The notes: generated by a model not told the origin, from the sequence alone. Shown: positions 1 to 10,384, counted from the stretch's first letter. The stretch is 64,000 nucleotides of DNA from Isochrysis galbana (GCA_018136815.1 CM030935.1:2268192-2332191); one strand, 5' to 3'. A program made the numbers and translations.

Positions 1-287
1 CCGCTCCCCTCCTCTCGCTGCCGCCAACCCCGCCGCGACGGACGATCGACGATCGGCCCATGGCCAACGCCGCGCCACCAAAGCGCCCGCGAGAGGGCGC
101 CAAGACCGACTAGGTGCGCACGAGCCACGGCCTGTACCACCCGCCAGGACAACCACACACCGACGCATATGGCCACCATGGGTCCCCCAGGCCCAGCAAA
201 CTCCCAGCCCTCTCTAGCCAGCTGGAAAGTTGTGCGTCCAATAAGCTGGTGGCTAGTGGAGTTGGCTAGAATATAACACACACTTTT
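1..287 (+). repeat. 3' end of SINE-like repeat family 2 with LINE-like leader
   Basis: The right part (about 228-287) reads GTCCAATAAGCTGGTGGCTAG and then a GTTGGCTAGAATATAACA tail. The same tail closes the repeats at 28075-28330 and, inverted, at 40808-41075. The left part has a short open frame (MANAAPPKRPREG...) that faintly resembles the KRPRPP segment of the LINE 5' ORF described below, so this may be an internally deleted element. The hairpin-capped element at 313 is inserted just after it. No host gene is visible. Confidence 0.45.
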
Positions 288-312
288 TATTTCATTGTTG
301 TTGCTCAAAAGC

Positions 313-1065
313 ACAACTAAGTTTATACTTGGTTCGCCCATGGGGGGGCACGAGCCCCCCCCTCTCTCCACTCCTCCCCTGCCGTGGGGGAGGAACCACC
401 CATCCTCCTGGCATGCCTGATGGCTTGCCAGGAGGCCACTGCCCTGCTGACCCACTCTCTCCCCGACAGGCTCGCCTGATTCGCGCGTCCTGGCCCCTCG
501 TGGCCAGCCCATCGCTCCAACCCCCCCTCCCCCCTGTTCGACAGGCAGACAGGTGCAGAGTGGGGGCCCCTGAGGCCCGGGAGCGCCAGCGAGGGAGAGG
601 CAGGGGAGACCAGGGCCCAGCCCCAGCCTCCTCTGCCCCCTGAACTGGCCTCCAGGAGCCTCCAGGAGTCGCCAGAGGCAGCTGCAGGCCTGTCGCAGGC
701 GCGCCATCGCGCGTGCCTGCAGGAGAGGGGAGAGAGAGCGCGGAGAAGGGGGTGGGCGGAGCGAGGGCTCCGCTCACCGGAAAATATGTAAGTCCCGCAC
801 CTGTTTACAGGAGAAGTCGGGACTGAGGACGCCGCCAGCCCGGTAGGCATAGGAGGAAGAGGGGAACGGATCACCGGGGGGGGGCGCGGGCCACCGACCA
901 TATCTAAGCCCTTTTCCCCTATCCCCCTAGTAGTGCACGGGGGGAGTCGCCTGATGGCGGGGGGGAAAGGGCCGGGAGAGAGGGGGTGTAGAAAGTTTTG
1001 CTGCGTGAGTAGAAAGTAGAGGGTCCACGGCCGCGTGTGCGGTGAGACTATTAAGAAGTTAATAA
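313..1065 (+). mobile_element. Non-autonomous LINE derivative (copy 1) with 17-bp target duplication
   Basis: A 753-bp element bounded by a perfect 17-bp direct repeat (296-312 and 1066-1082). It opens with the near-palindrome AACTAAGTTTATACTTGGTT (315-334) and ends GTGAGACTATTAAGAAGTT plus AATAA. A second copy at 29096-29844 is almost the same from end to end. The long variable target duplication, the A/T-rich 3' tail and the lack of terminal repeats indicate target-primed reverse transcription. No complete ORF2 is present. The 3' end matches that of the LINE fragment at 59384-60104, so that LINE probably mobilised it. The frames open on both strands are low-complexity and unlikely to be genes. 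Confidence 0.82.
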
Positions 1066-1082
1066 TGTTGTTGCTCAAAAGC

Positions 1083-1881
1083 GGTTGCCCGAACGCGCAG
1101 GCCGAAAGCCCCGTCCTTCATGCGCCACTGGGCGAGCATGGCAACGTCGCGCGGCGGCGTGCCAGGAGGAGTAGGGGGAGGGGAGGGGGGTTGAGAAAAT
1201 TAGAAAATTAGCCGTTCCTTCCTCTCTTCTCACACAAAGCACCTCGGGGGCGATGGGGGCAATATATACTAATCCTGCATGACGGCGCCTATCAGTGCTC
1301 GCTTTTATTGCGAGATTTCGCTCTTGTTTTTAATGCCGATTGGAGCTTCAAACCAGGAACGCGGCTATTGCAAGGCGGCTAATTGTGCTGCGCCGTGGGT
1401 GCACTCCGCCGTCCAGTCCACGGCGCTCGAAAGTATTGCATAGACCTACGACGTGGGCACCGCTGGAACGCCCCAAAAATGGCGATAGGCATAGGACTGC
1501 CAAAAGCCACAAGCCTATTGAGAGCATTGAAGATACGCTGCAACTTGGCAACATAGTTGGCCACTGCCAAAATGGTCACAGACCCAAAAGTTGCAAAGGT
1601 ATTGGGACTTTGCAAGCTCTATCTTCCCCCCTCACTCAGGTCTCCTGGCCGCCATGCTGCGCTCGGTGTTCTTTTGAAGAGCGGAAGAGAGGTAGTCGAA
1701 TGAGAAGGGGCAGAGGTTGCGGTGTTGTAAGGAGCCCGGGAGCCATCATAGGACAGAGGTAGTGAAATTGTAGTGAAGGAAGGCATCGGCGGACAGGACA
1801 GACAGACGCATGGTTCAGCATGGCACACGTTCTTCCTGGTCGTACTTCCGCTGAGCTGTGGGCTCTCACATGAAAAGCAGG
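1083..1881. other. Stretch without recognised gene
   Basis: Intergenic DNA downstream of the oxygenase gene. Short frames here (for example 1340-1762 on +) have no recognisable domain and no repeat partner in the window. Confidence 0.5.
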
Positions 1882-3040
1882 CTAGTCGAAGCTGAAGGGT
1901 ACTGTGATTGTTGAAGGCCCATCGCAAGGCGTGAATCTAGCTTCACGAATATATTTTTCGATTGTTTCGAGCACTACACGCCGAGCTTCTTCGGGGCCAG
2001 ACAGAGGAGCTTCCTTTGCGTTCCAATTGGCAAGTGCTGACGGATCTGCCACAAGGGTGTCTGCCAATTTCGTCACACCATTTATTGTGCCATCAGGGGC
2101 CACATCGAGGCGCAACGCAAGCAAGCCGGTGACAGGAGGTGGCGCAAGAGCTTCTGCGATGTCTGACAAAGAAGGCCGAAGCCCTTCGGTAGCCTGCAAT
2201 TCGGTGAGTGAGCCCTCAAAATGTGGTTCCGGAGAGCAGAACCAGCCGTGAATGACGAGCCTTGCCTCCCGAGGGTCTCTCACCTGCGGCAGTTCATTCA
2301 AAAAGGTGCACTCAACCAAACAACTTGGTTAGCAAAAGATAGCGCCTTTGATGCCGTTCCGCAGGGAGTGGGATTGGGCATGCTGCAACACTGCGCACCC
2401 CTTCAACACGGCGTACGCCATGCGGCAGCCGCGCATCAAAGATCGTTAACTGATTAAAGGATGGTGGGACGTCAATCATCAAGTCGGACCGTTCCAAACC
2501 CGTGGACGAGTCAAAGCCTCGCCAATAGTCAAGGACGAATGGCTGCATGATCTGGGTTTCGCCGCCGGTGAAGAGACGTTCGTCCCACCGCGTAAGCGAA
2601 AGAACGTATGCAAATGGCCCCTGGGGCACGTCGGCATGAAGCTGCTGCTCACAGCCATCGATGTAATATGAAAGCCAGGGCGGAGAGATCTCACGGCAGC
2701 CGAGCTTCTCTTGGCCGTAAGCCGTGAGCGCTGCGGTGAGCGCCTGAAAGTCCTCCGCTTCGAAGTAATCGGCAGCCTGCGTTCGGTGCAGTGTGTACTG
2801 GTCGGGCACGTGCCAATAGTCCCACACGAATCGCATCGGGTGAGCCTGGCGCGGCTGGTCAAAAAAGTCATCAAACGTGCCACGCAGGGTCTCTGCTCGG
2901 TCGAAGAAGGCTTCGATGGTGCGCAGGTGCTCTGGGCCGCTGGTGGCGAGCGCCAGCACCGGCGCCGCGCCGCGCGAGACACCGATCGCGGCGGTCGCAG
3001 CGCAGAGCAGAGAGAGGACCAGCGCAGCGACGGCTCGCAT
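1882..3040 (-). CDS. Secreted 2-oxoglutarate/Fe(II) oxygenase, prolyl 4-hydroxylase-like
   Basis: Two exons, 3040-2399 and 2283-1882, with a 115-bp intron (GTGCGC...GCAG) give about 347 aa. Residues 1-20 form a signal peptide (MRAVAALVLSLLCAATAAIG). The double-stranded beta-helix core shows the iron triad H135-x-D137 (LHAD) and distal H207 (LPHGVRRVEG). After splicing R222 (REARLVIHGWF) follows as the 2-oxoglutarate anchor. This matches the P4H/2OG-FeII_Oxy family, which hydroxylates proline or other residues in the secretory pathway; the substrate is not evident. The splice is inferred because it rejoins the conserved VEG|VRDPREARLVIHGWF run, which neither frame holds alone. It could equally be a non-prolyl 2OG hydroxylase. 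A TATATATA lies about 150 bp upstream. Confidence 0.82.
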
Positions 3041-3191
3041 GGACGGGGATGCGGGGGGCAGGGGGCGAGGGGGCGACGACGGGGAGATGACGGACGAGAG
3101 ATCTACTTCAACGGAACACCCGGGGAGCGGGGAGAGACTAAATTTGCGCGTATGCCCGGAGGAGTACTATAGTAGTAGTAGTAGTACCACT

Positions 3192-3201
3192 GTATATATA
3201 G
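3192..3201 (-). promoter_or_regulatory. Possible TATA box of the oxygenase gene
   Basis: TATATATA about 155 bp upstream of the ATG at 3040, next to an (AGT)n run. The position suits a core promoter with a GC-rich 5' leader, but nothing else supports it. Confidence 0.3.
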
Positions 3202-3640
3202 AGGCTAGAGGCTGCCGTTTCATGCGTCATTCAACAAGCGCATGTATAGACAAAAGAATAAAGCTATCCACTTTGACAGGATATCGCTGTCCTTTGCAAT
3301 TACTTTATTGTCCGAGAGTTGGGGCCGTGAATTGTCCCAGCTGACACGGTCGACGGTCGAACAAGGCCGGAATATCGAATATCCCCGTTCGCCGTTCGCT
3401 TTCGCTTGTCTGGTCTCGGGACTCGGGATGAATTTTTAAAGAACTTTGTTTGGTAACTGTAACTAATTAACTCTTCCGCCCTGTGGTAAGTTTCTCAGTC
3501 TTAGCAAGCGGGGACGGGGAGAAGCGACACCCATTGCCCATTGCACATACAAGCCGTTTGACGTTTGACGACATCTGCACACGGCTGCAACTAAAGGCTA
3601 AAGGTAAATGTCGTGGATAAAGGAAGCCGCACCACGCCGC
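3202..3640. other. Stretch without recognised gene
   Basis: AT-richer intergenic DNA between the oxygenase promoter and a LINE 5' fragment. No gene, RNA gene or repeat recognised. Confidence 0.5.
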
Positions 3641-3651
3641 ACGCTCTACCC

Positions 3652-4010
3652 TCAGAGCGTGCCTACTTTCCCGCGCCCTGCCTCCATCCCCTCTCCGCAG
3701 CGCGTTCTATCTTTAGGTGGCTGCTGGGGCCTGACATTGTTGGTTGTTGGGAAGCTGCCAGCAGCCAGCAGCCTGCTGCCTGCTGCTCCCCATGAGGGAG
3801 GCCAACATGGCTGCCATGAGTGGTGTGGCCGGGGCCACGGGCCGTGCGGCGCGACCGGAGTCGCACACACCTGTTCGGCCTCTGTGGGCGGACGCGGCCG
3901 CTTCATCAGCGGCTGCTCCATGGGCACTGGGGGGGCGCCCTCGGTGGGGGGCCCGAAGGAGAGGGGAGTCGCGTCGGCGCGCTCCATCGCGTCTAAGTAT
4001 AAACTTAGTT
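3652..4010 (-). mobile_element. LINE 5' end with start of a conserved ORF
   Basis: Read on the minus strand it begins with the palindrome AACTAAGTTTATACTTAG (4010-3993) and then an ATG at 3987. The peptide starts MERADATPLSFGPP and goes on to PMEQPLMKRPRPPTEAEQV and VAPHGPWPRPHH. The same peptide recurs at 19768 (+) and 55091 (-), which marks it as a true coding start of the element, probably ORF1. The copy is 3'-incomplete. The flank GGCCTACCCCTA (about 4040-4055) also occurs in the LINE tail at 42945. Confidence 0.7.
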
Positions 4011-4087
4011 CGATATTATTTGGTTGGATTTTACTGGATATTTTGGCCTACCCCTAGTTAGCTGAGAGCTGATATCAGTGATCTGCC

Positions 4088-5670
4088 TCAATTGAGCTCT
4101 TTCTTACCGATACTAATATCTGCGACGCCAACACGCTTCCACGCCTTGATGATGTCGTACCTATCGCACCAGGAGAACCACATGCCGGGGACTCCCAAGC
4201 GCTTGCTACCCCCCAATATGCCTAGGAAGTCAGCAAGGGCGAGGTGGCTGAGTGGGTGGCCGTGCACGGCTAAGTGTGCATCCTTGTATGCGTCCCTAGC
4301 CTTATTATATGACCTGTGAAATGAAGAGTTGAACTGGTCCAAAGCTTGCAAGAAGCCCGAGGTGCCTGACTCCTCCGTGAAGATACGTATGCCAAGCTCT
4401 GTTGCAGGCCCGCTGGTCTTACGTAGAAGCTCGTCGCTAAAGCGAGAGCAGTGGTTGTCCAACATGAGGACAACCGGGCGCTGAATGGGCTCACCACCTG
4501 TGGCTGCCTCCACTGCGCTGCGCTGGGAGATCCACTCGTCGAGACGGTGGATGTAATGGAGGAACGTCTCCTCTGTCTGCATGCCCTCCGCCGAGTGAAC
4601 GGGCAAGCACGAGCGCGTTTGCAGGCGTGTGACGTCGACCCGATCGTCGAATGTGCACTCCCCCGGAGGACACTCGATGAGCATGTCTCCTGTGGCCCAC
4701 TTCCGCTTCACCACAAGCTGCACCCCATAATTCCAACCAGAAGCGTCCCATGTCATCATTACAGTGACCGTTTCTTTGTTCCCGCCTGTAAGCTGCCGTG
4801 CTGCCTTACCCTTCCTCTTTGCCACCTTCGCCCGCCGCCCCTTCTGCGGCACGTCTAGCGGCTGCGGTGTCTCGTCGCCGTTTAACAGCCGCCTTGGGTC
4901 TTTGATTACCTATGGGGGAGCGTTTGTGAAAGAGGTTAGCGTTGTGCATGCGTGGTGCGTGGTGCGCGTGCGAGAGACAGAGGCGTGAGGCGTGCATGAC
5001 TTACCTTTGTGTGGGGATCCATCACGCCTGCGTCAATCAGCTCGCGCTCCAGCCCATACTCGCCGAAGAAATGGTTCTCTACTACGGCCTCCCTGTGCTT
5101 TTGTGACCTCTTCTCCTCCTCTGCCCTCGAAACCCCTTCGGTGATGTCGATACCACGAGCCCGCCACCATGGATAAATGCGTTGAAAGAATGTGTGAGAC
5201 CGGTCGATGTTGGAATTGAGGTGGTTGAGCTCCGGCGTGTTGAGAGGAATAGTACCCTTGCCGTACTTCTTAGTCTTGTTGAACCTGTGCCGCTCTGCCA
5301 GCACAGCGCGTACCTTTACAGAAATCTGGTGCCTGTTTTGGGGGTCGTGAACGTCAGCGCGAGCCAGAACCCAAGATGCCAACTTGAGCCTCTCAGCGTT
5401 TGTGAGAAGCTGTTGGTTGGCATCCCGTGGGGAGTCATCATCAGAGGTGCCCCTCTTCAGCTCCCACGCCACTTTGCCGCGCGTTGCCTCCGGGAAATGC
5501 CCTGTTGCAAGCGCGGCCTTGACGCCAACGCTGTGCGAGCGGCAGTGCGCGGCTGCTCTGCGCACGTCTTCGACGACGCGCGCCCGCTGTTCTGCGCGCG
5601 TATCGCGGGCATGGACTGTGTAGTGGCCCCTCGGCGGCTTGGGCTTGCTGGCGGGCTTCCTGGGGGTCAT
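4088..5670 (-). CDS. Pogo-like DDE transposase, apparently intact, two exons
   Basis: Exon 1 5670-5005 (222 aa) and exon 2 4909-4088 join across a 95-bp GTAAGT...ATAG intron to give about 495 aa. The N-terminal half is basic and helical like a CENP-B/pogo HTH region, followed by WW..RG and FFGEYGLE motifs. Exon 2 starts VIKDPRRLLNGDET, supplying the first catalytic Asp (about 234). The second is in VVLMLDNHCSRF (about 373) and the third in GFLQALDQFN (about 413), so a DDD triad of the DDE_1 (pogo/Tigger/jerky) type is complete. No terminal inverted repeats were found beside it, and it lies 290 bp head-to-head from the lipoyl-Kgd4 gene. It is either a recently active transposon with eroded ends or a domesticated gene. 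Confidence 0.82.
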
Positions 5671-5960
5671 GATTGCCTGGGGGGGAACAGGGGCACGCCC
5701 ACGAAGCGGGCACGCGCACGAAGCGGCAGCCTCTAGAGAAAGGGTAGGAATAAAGAAGAGTAGAAGTATTCACACTAATCTTGTAGAGTAGGAGAATCAG
5801 CGGAATGAAAAACGAGTGAGGGAGGATACAAAACTAACTCCCCCTGCACGGCCCCCCCCCCTTCCCCCCTTGCCCCCCCCCAAGCGAGGCAGGGCTCGCT
5901 CGGCTCTTCTCCCGGGGGCGCGACAGAGAGAGGAGAGAGGCAAGGAGGGAGGCGGAGAAG
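5671..5960. promoter_or_regulatory. Divergent promoter between pogo-like and lipoyl-Kgd4 genes
   Basis: A 290-bp spacer between two ATGs facing apart. It has C-rich and purine-rich runs (5848-5950) and no clear TATA box. Confidence 0.5.
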
Positions 5961-6611
5961 ATGCTCCGCTGGGCGCGGCCGGCCGGGCTGCTCGCGCGTA
6001 GATGGGCGCGCGGGCTCGCACTCCAAAAGTTCCCCGTGCCGGCGATGGGTGACTCGATCACCGAGGGTACGCTCCTCGAGCTCAGCAAGCAGGCCGGAGA
6101 GTACGTCGCTCAGGAGGAGATCCTTGCGACTGTTGAGACAGATAAGGTGACGGTCGACGTGCGCTCGCCCGCCGCGGGGACAATCAAGGCGTGGTTCGCC
6201 GAGGCCGGCCAGAATATCATTGTCGGCGACGACCTGATCGAGATTGATGTAGGAGTGGGTGACGCGAGTGCAGCGGCCACTGCGCCAACACCGGCAGTAC
6301 CTGTGGAGGCGTCAGCACCAGCTCCTGTGGTGTCACCTCCAACTCCAGCCGACGGGCGAGTCCATCCGAGCGGCAACCCGTCACTCATCCGATTCCGGTC
6401 GGCAGGCCCACAACCTTCACCTGCTCCGAGCAGTGTAGCCCTTGAAACCTCCTCTGTGCCATCAAAAGCACGCGCGCCATACCCTGCCAAGCCTGGAGCG
6501 AAAGGCCCCGTGCTCGACGCCACTGATCTTCCTGCACGGTTCCGCCGGTTGGCGATCAGCGCGGAAGAGATGGAGGCCATTAATTCGGGGGGTGCGGACA
6601 AGTTGTGGTGA
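5961..6611 (+). CDS. Lipoyl domain-Kgd4 (MRPS36) fusion, 2-oxoglutarate dehydrogenase complex
   Basis: One exon, 216 aa. Residues 1-22 (MLRWARPAGLLARRWARGLA) are a typical mitochondrial presequence. Residues 24-98 are a 2-oxoacid dehydrogenase E2 lipoyl domain of the succinyltransferase (DLST) kind: VPAMGDSITEGTLLE, then VETDKVTVDV with lipoyl-lysine K62. An Ala/Pro linker follows. Instead of the E3-binding and catalytic domains of E2 the protein has HPSGNPSLIRF (135-145) and a C-terminus LPARFRRLAISAEEMEAI plus NSGGAD (190-213). These match the two conserved blocks of Kgd4/MRPS36, the eukaryotic subunit that tethers E3 to the E2 core. So it should carry a swinging lipoyl arm and dock on the complex, with no acyltransferase activity of its own. 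The stop follows NSGGADKLW, a natural Kgd4-like end, so truncation of an E2 gene is unlikely. Confidence 0.85.
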   Translation: MLRWARPAGLLARRWARGLALQKFPVPAMGDSITEGTLLELSKQAGEYVAQEEILATVETDKVTVDVRSPAAGTIKAWFAEAGQNIIVGDDLIEIDVGVGDASAAATAPTPAVPVEASAPAPVVSPPTPADGRVHPSGNPSLIRFRSAGPQPSPAPSSVALETSSVPSKARAPYPAKPGAKGPVLDATDLPARFRRLAISAEEMEAINSGGADKLW

Positions 6612-7275
6612 TGTCCCTATCATCTAGGCCTATCAATTGAGCCAAGGTTGACAAATATGTGCCTGTTGCAACGGTGCTCTCATGCGTTTCGTCCCGACAT
6701 GGGTTGATACGTGCATGGCAAAGGTCCGCCTAGCCGTTGCTGCTTTCCGTATCTTCACTGCCATTTGAAAGAGGTCAAACAGCATAGCCCATTCCAAGTC
6801 GCCGCTGCAACTTGTCGAGCTAAAGATCCGCTTTGCACTGATCTCCGAGACAACTCTCAAGAGATGTTGATGGATGGTGTCTAGTTGATCGAGGAGTACG
6901 ATGATGCGCATCATGACCACCCGATATCCAGCGTGCGGGATTCAGGGGTCGCGCAGTCGGGATCACACTTGACTTTGTCCTAGGACGTGCCTCCGAGGCC
7001 AAGTCGTTCCCAACCGCAAACAGCGCTTCCGCCCATCATGGTGAGGACGGCATATTGATACAATTCGTTGTACTCTTTTCCCACTGAGTACCGTGTGTGG
7101 TATCATTTTTAAGGGGCAAACAGCGGCCCATCGCGGGCCGCTGGCGAGCGCTGGCGCAGTAGGGTAGGGGGGGGGTCGATGGGGGCACAGGGGGGCAATT
7201 TCTTGATAGTGTTAGATCAGCTACTCTCACTAGCTAAAACTATGCGAGAGGTCCTCACACTCTGCACTCTACCCG
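6612..7275. other. Stretch without recognised gene
   Basis: 3' flank of the lipoyl-Kgd4 gene followed by unassigned DNA; nothing recognised on either strand. Confidence 0.5.
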
Positions 7276-7279
7276 GCAC

Positions 7280-7440
7280 AACTAAGTTTATACTTAGTTC
7301 GCCCATGGGGAGGCACGAGCCCTCCCCCCCTCTCCACTCCTCCCCTGCCGTGGGGGAGGAACCACCCATCCTCCTTGCATGCCTTATGGCTTGCCAGCGA
7401 CTGCCTTGCTGACCTCAGGCTGACCCACTATCTTTCTGGG
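7280..7440 (+). mobile_element. LINE-derivative 5' fragment (hairpin-capped)
   Basis: Begins with the perfect palindrome AACTAAGTTTATACTTAGTT (7280-7299) and follows copy 1 through CGCCCATGGGGAGGCACGAG and CCACTCCTCCCCTGCCGTGG. The similarity fades after about 7430. No 3' tail or target duplication was found. Confidence 0.7.
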
Positions 7441-8344
7441 AGTGGGCGTGGGAAGGCGTGTGAGGCTGTGCGGTGGTCGGTGCAGGACCGGACCACCTCA
7501 GCTACGCATGCTGGTATGGGTGGAGGTGTGGGTCTTTGGTGGCCCTTGTATGAACATGTGCTGGTAAATGGGAGGACGGGGAGGGCTCAGGCTCAGGGCT
7601 CAGGGGACGTCGGGTAAGGCTGTGAATATAGTAGCTTGGTACTACATTACCAAGGCTACCAACCCCGCACTGGAGCTACTACTATCTATGTAACATAGTA
7701 GCACTCGAGCACTACTACTATGTAACATAGTAGCAGTTTTGGCCTACTACCAGTACTAAGGGTAGTAGCGGCGGTCGGCGGAGCTCTGTCTCTTGTCTCT
7801 GTGTCGTAGTCGTTCGTAGATCGGCGGCTTGTGTGTAATCTGCAGCACAAATTAGGTGTATATTTTTTACATACACATAGCGTGCGCTGAGCGCTGGTTA
7901 CTATGAAAATGTCGATATGATTCTACACCACACAATCACACCGTCACATCTCGTACTCGTACATACACACTTAGACATTTTGAGATAGGCCTCGCTCCCA
8001 CCGCCACCGCCGCTCAATAAAAAATAATTACAACTGGGAATATCGGCGGCTGCACTGAGCCGCTGGCCGATGCCGCACGCCGACGCAGGTGAAGACGCAG
8101 GTGAAGATGTCCCAGCTCTCACCCAAATATGTAGGAAATATGTAGATATGCGCCCGTCGCCCGTCGCCGCGGCCGCGGCAGATAGGCACGATAGTCATAG
8201 TCATAGTAATTAGTCATAGCGTATATATATAGATATAGTGAGTGTTACTAAATAGAAATAGCATCCGCATATTATGTTTTACTGCACATTTCATAGCCAA
8301 GGGTGCTCTCACGTTTCACGCTCTCACATGCAGCGCTCATTCTC
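7441..8344. other. Stretch without gene; palindromic CTACTATGT repeats
   Basis: At 7640-7770 lie several copies of a TAGTAG/CTACTA motif. One is the perfect inverted repeat CTACTATGTAACATAGTAG (7715-7733), with a sister copy just before it. This could be the remains of a short foldback element. The rest, to 8344, is AT-rich with nothing recognised. Confidence 0.5.
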
Positions 8345-8515
8345 ACGACGTTTGTTGCTATTGTAACGCATCATGACAGACGATTGCACCTGATCGGCCA
8401 AAGTAGTGGACCGATCAGATGGGAAAAGGCATGCAAGCAAGGAAAACACACGCTAACACGATGCCGAATTAATTAGGAGAGAGAGACATGACACTCCTAG
8501 CAGCCATGGCCCAAG
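8345..8515 (-). pseudogene. hAT transposase C-terminal remnant (copy 1)
   Basis: On the minus strand, out-of-frame pieces match the dimerisation region seen better preserved at 42480-42620: a PTWAMAAR-like block, SLSPN, VCVF and a GRSG/ADQ block. Frameshifts and stops are evident. A dead copy. Confidence 0.55.
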
Positions 8516-9668
8516 TTGGGAACAGAGAATGATTTGAAGCCCACGCGGTCGACCGCAGGATTAACGGAGCTCCAGCCACCCACTGAGCCTCCGACGACCA
8601 CTCCTTCCGCAGGAGTGTTCACCTTCGGTCCTCCTCGCCCCGAGTCTGAGTCATTTGGAATCTCCGGTCACGTCCAGAATTCCAACCACACCCGAGCCCC
8701 GTTTCACGAGCCACCGCGTACCGAGTCCGAACACAAGCTGACGCCGAAGCCCTCGACGACAGCCACTGTGTCCTTGTCCAAGCCACCGTTCCGAGTCTCG
8801 CCGCAGCCGGCCTGCCACTCCAGCAAGCTGCACGCCGCCGAGCCGATCCCTTCCGTTTCCGTTCCGAGTCCGAGTCCAATCGCACAAGACAGTGCATCCC
8901 GAGCCCGCGTAATCAAGCCCGTCACCGAGCCCGAGATTACGGCCGCACCGAGCCAACCGGTGCTGGCCACCGTGCCCCTATCGTCATCACAAGCTTCAGC
9001 CTCGTCCTCACCGACGGTTGCGACGCCAGGGGGCTTCACCTTTAGGCCGGCACCGTCCGTTCCCATTTCGAAAGTTAGCCCTGTTTTTGGCGTCCAGCAC
9101 GCCGGCTCCGGCATCATGCACGACGACAAGCACGACGAGATGGACGATGACGATGACGATGATCCAGATGGGGGGGGCGCACCTCCCGCGCCATGTGAGC
9201 CCCCCCTGGCTTTCGTTTAGTGCCCGACCCTCCGCCGGCCCGTATGCTTGTCCCTGGCACACCTGAGCACGCCTCGCTCGAGGGCTCGAGGGTCGAGGGC
9301 CGGCATGTGCTTTACCGATGGCCGGTTGTGGGCTGGTGCGTGGGCGTCGTCGTCGTTGCGAACAAGGATGCAAGGATGCACGTCGCACAATTAATAGGGA
9401 TCGCGTCAACGCACTCGTGCACTACGAGATCGACGGTGAGACGGGAGCTCATGTCCTCAAGCTGGAGGAGTATGGAACGACGGAGGACGCCAAATGGATC
9501 CTGTTGCAGGCTGAGGCTGAGAGGCTGAGCCCAATGCTATGGAGGGAGCGGGTGAGGAGAGTGATGCTTCGTATGATGAGAATGAGAATGTCCCTGAGGA
9601 GTGTCCTTGTAACGCGGGAAAGCTGGCTAACCTGCTGGAGAGTGAGAGTGAGAGTAATGCTGAATAGT
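8516..9668 (+). pseudogene. Low-complexity ORF with acidic tail, probably decayed
   Basis: An open frame 8516-9220 (234 aa) is rich in Pro, Ser and Thr, has two GVFTFGPP/GGFTFRPA motifs and ends in a run of Asp. Beyond the stop, other frames give VLYRWPVVGWCVGVVV, then VHYEIDGETGAHVLKLEEYG, then an acidic end LANLLESESESNAE. That order looks like one protein broken by frame changes. The middle part resembles small beta-barrel reader modules, but I do not recognise the family. It abuts a hAT remnant and may be part of a mobile element. Confidence 0.3.
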
Positions 9669-10384
9669 TTGTAGTACATACTCGGGTTGTTTTGTTGTTC
9701 TTTATGAATGACATGCTTCACATTGTATATTGTTTGTATGCATGTACATATGTATACATATGCACATAACATGCATCTATAAATGTGAAATCTTTATGTG
9801 CGGACTGCCCGCCGACGTGGATAGACATAGACGGGCGCGTGAACTCGGCGCCTTACGACCTCGGCCGGGCGGCGAGCGGGCTGTAGGTAAGCGGACTAAA
9901 TGCCATAGGCGATAGGCGGACCGGCTGCTACATGCGCGTGTCGCATCCAGAGTATTTTATATACTCTAGGCGGATGCGGTGCTTCTATCAATGTGTAGTG
10001 TGTGAGAAAATTGAGTGAGTTTTGTTTTTGCCAATGAGTTGCCTTGAAGCTCCGCCGCATTGCACGCCGCATTTGTTCGTTTGTCCTTACTTGTTTCATT
10101 GATTTGTTTGTGCGCGATGTTGCGTTAGTTTTCGGAGTTTTCTTGTTGGTGAGTGAGTGATGTGGGGTGGTGTCTTGTGGGCCGTCGTCGCGATGTAAAT
10201 TTAAATTTTTAACAAATTTTTATGGGTCGCGGCGCGGCAAAGGAACGGGACTAGCGCTCACTCAAGACAGGACACCCTGCCGCGGCAAGCGCAAGCACCC
10301 TTCCCCCCTTATGCCACCCAGCTCTTCACTAGCTTTCTACCTGCGCTAGCCAGAGCGCCCCTCCCTCCACACTCAGACAGCCCC
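9669..10384. other. Stretch without recognised gene
   Basis: AT-rich intergenic DNA with ATGTATACATATG-type microsatellite (9725-9780). No gene seen. Confidence 0.5.

Noticed and set aside
315-345. tRNA-derived SINE head (GGTTCGCCC resembling a B box)
   Set aside because: No A box at the right distance, and the 5' end is shared with LINE copies, so a LINE-derived origin fits better.
313-1065. Helitron (terminal hairpin)
   Set aside because: The hairpin is at the 5' end, there is a 17-bp target duplication, and no CTRR end or AT insertion site is seen.
5961-6611. Truncated DLST (E2) pseudogene
   Set aside because: The C-terminus is not random: it matches both conserved Kgd4 blocks and ends at the normal Kgd4 end.
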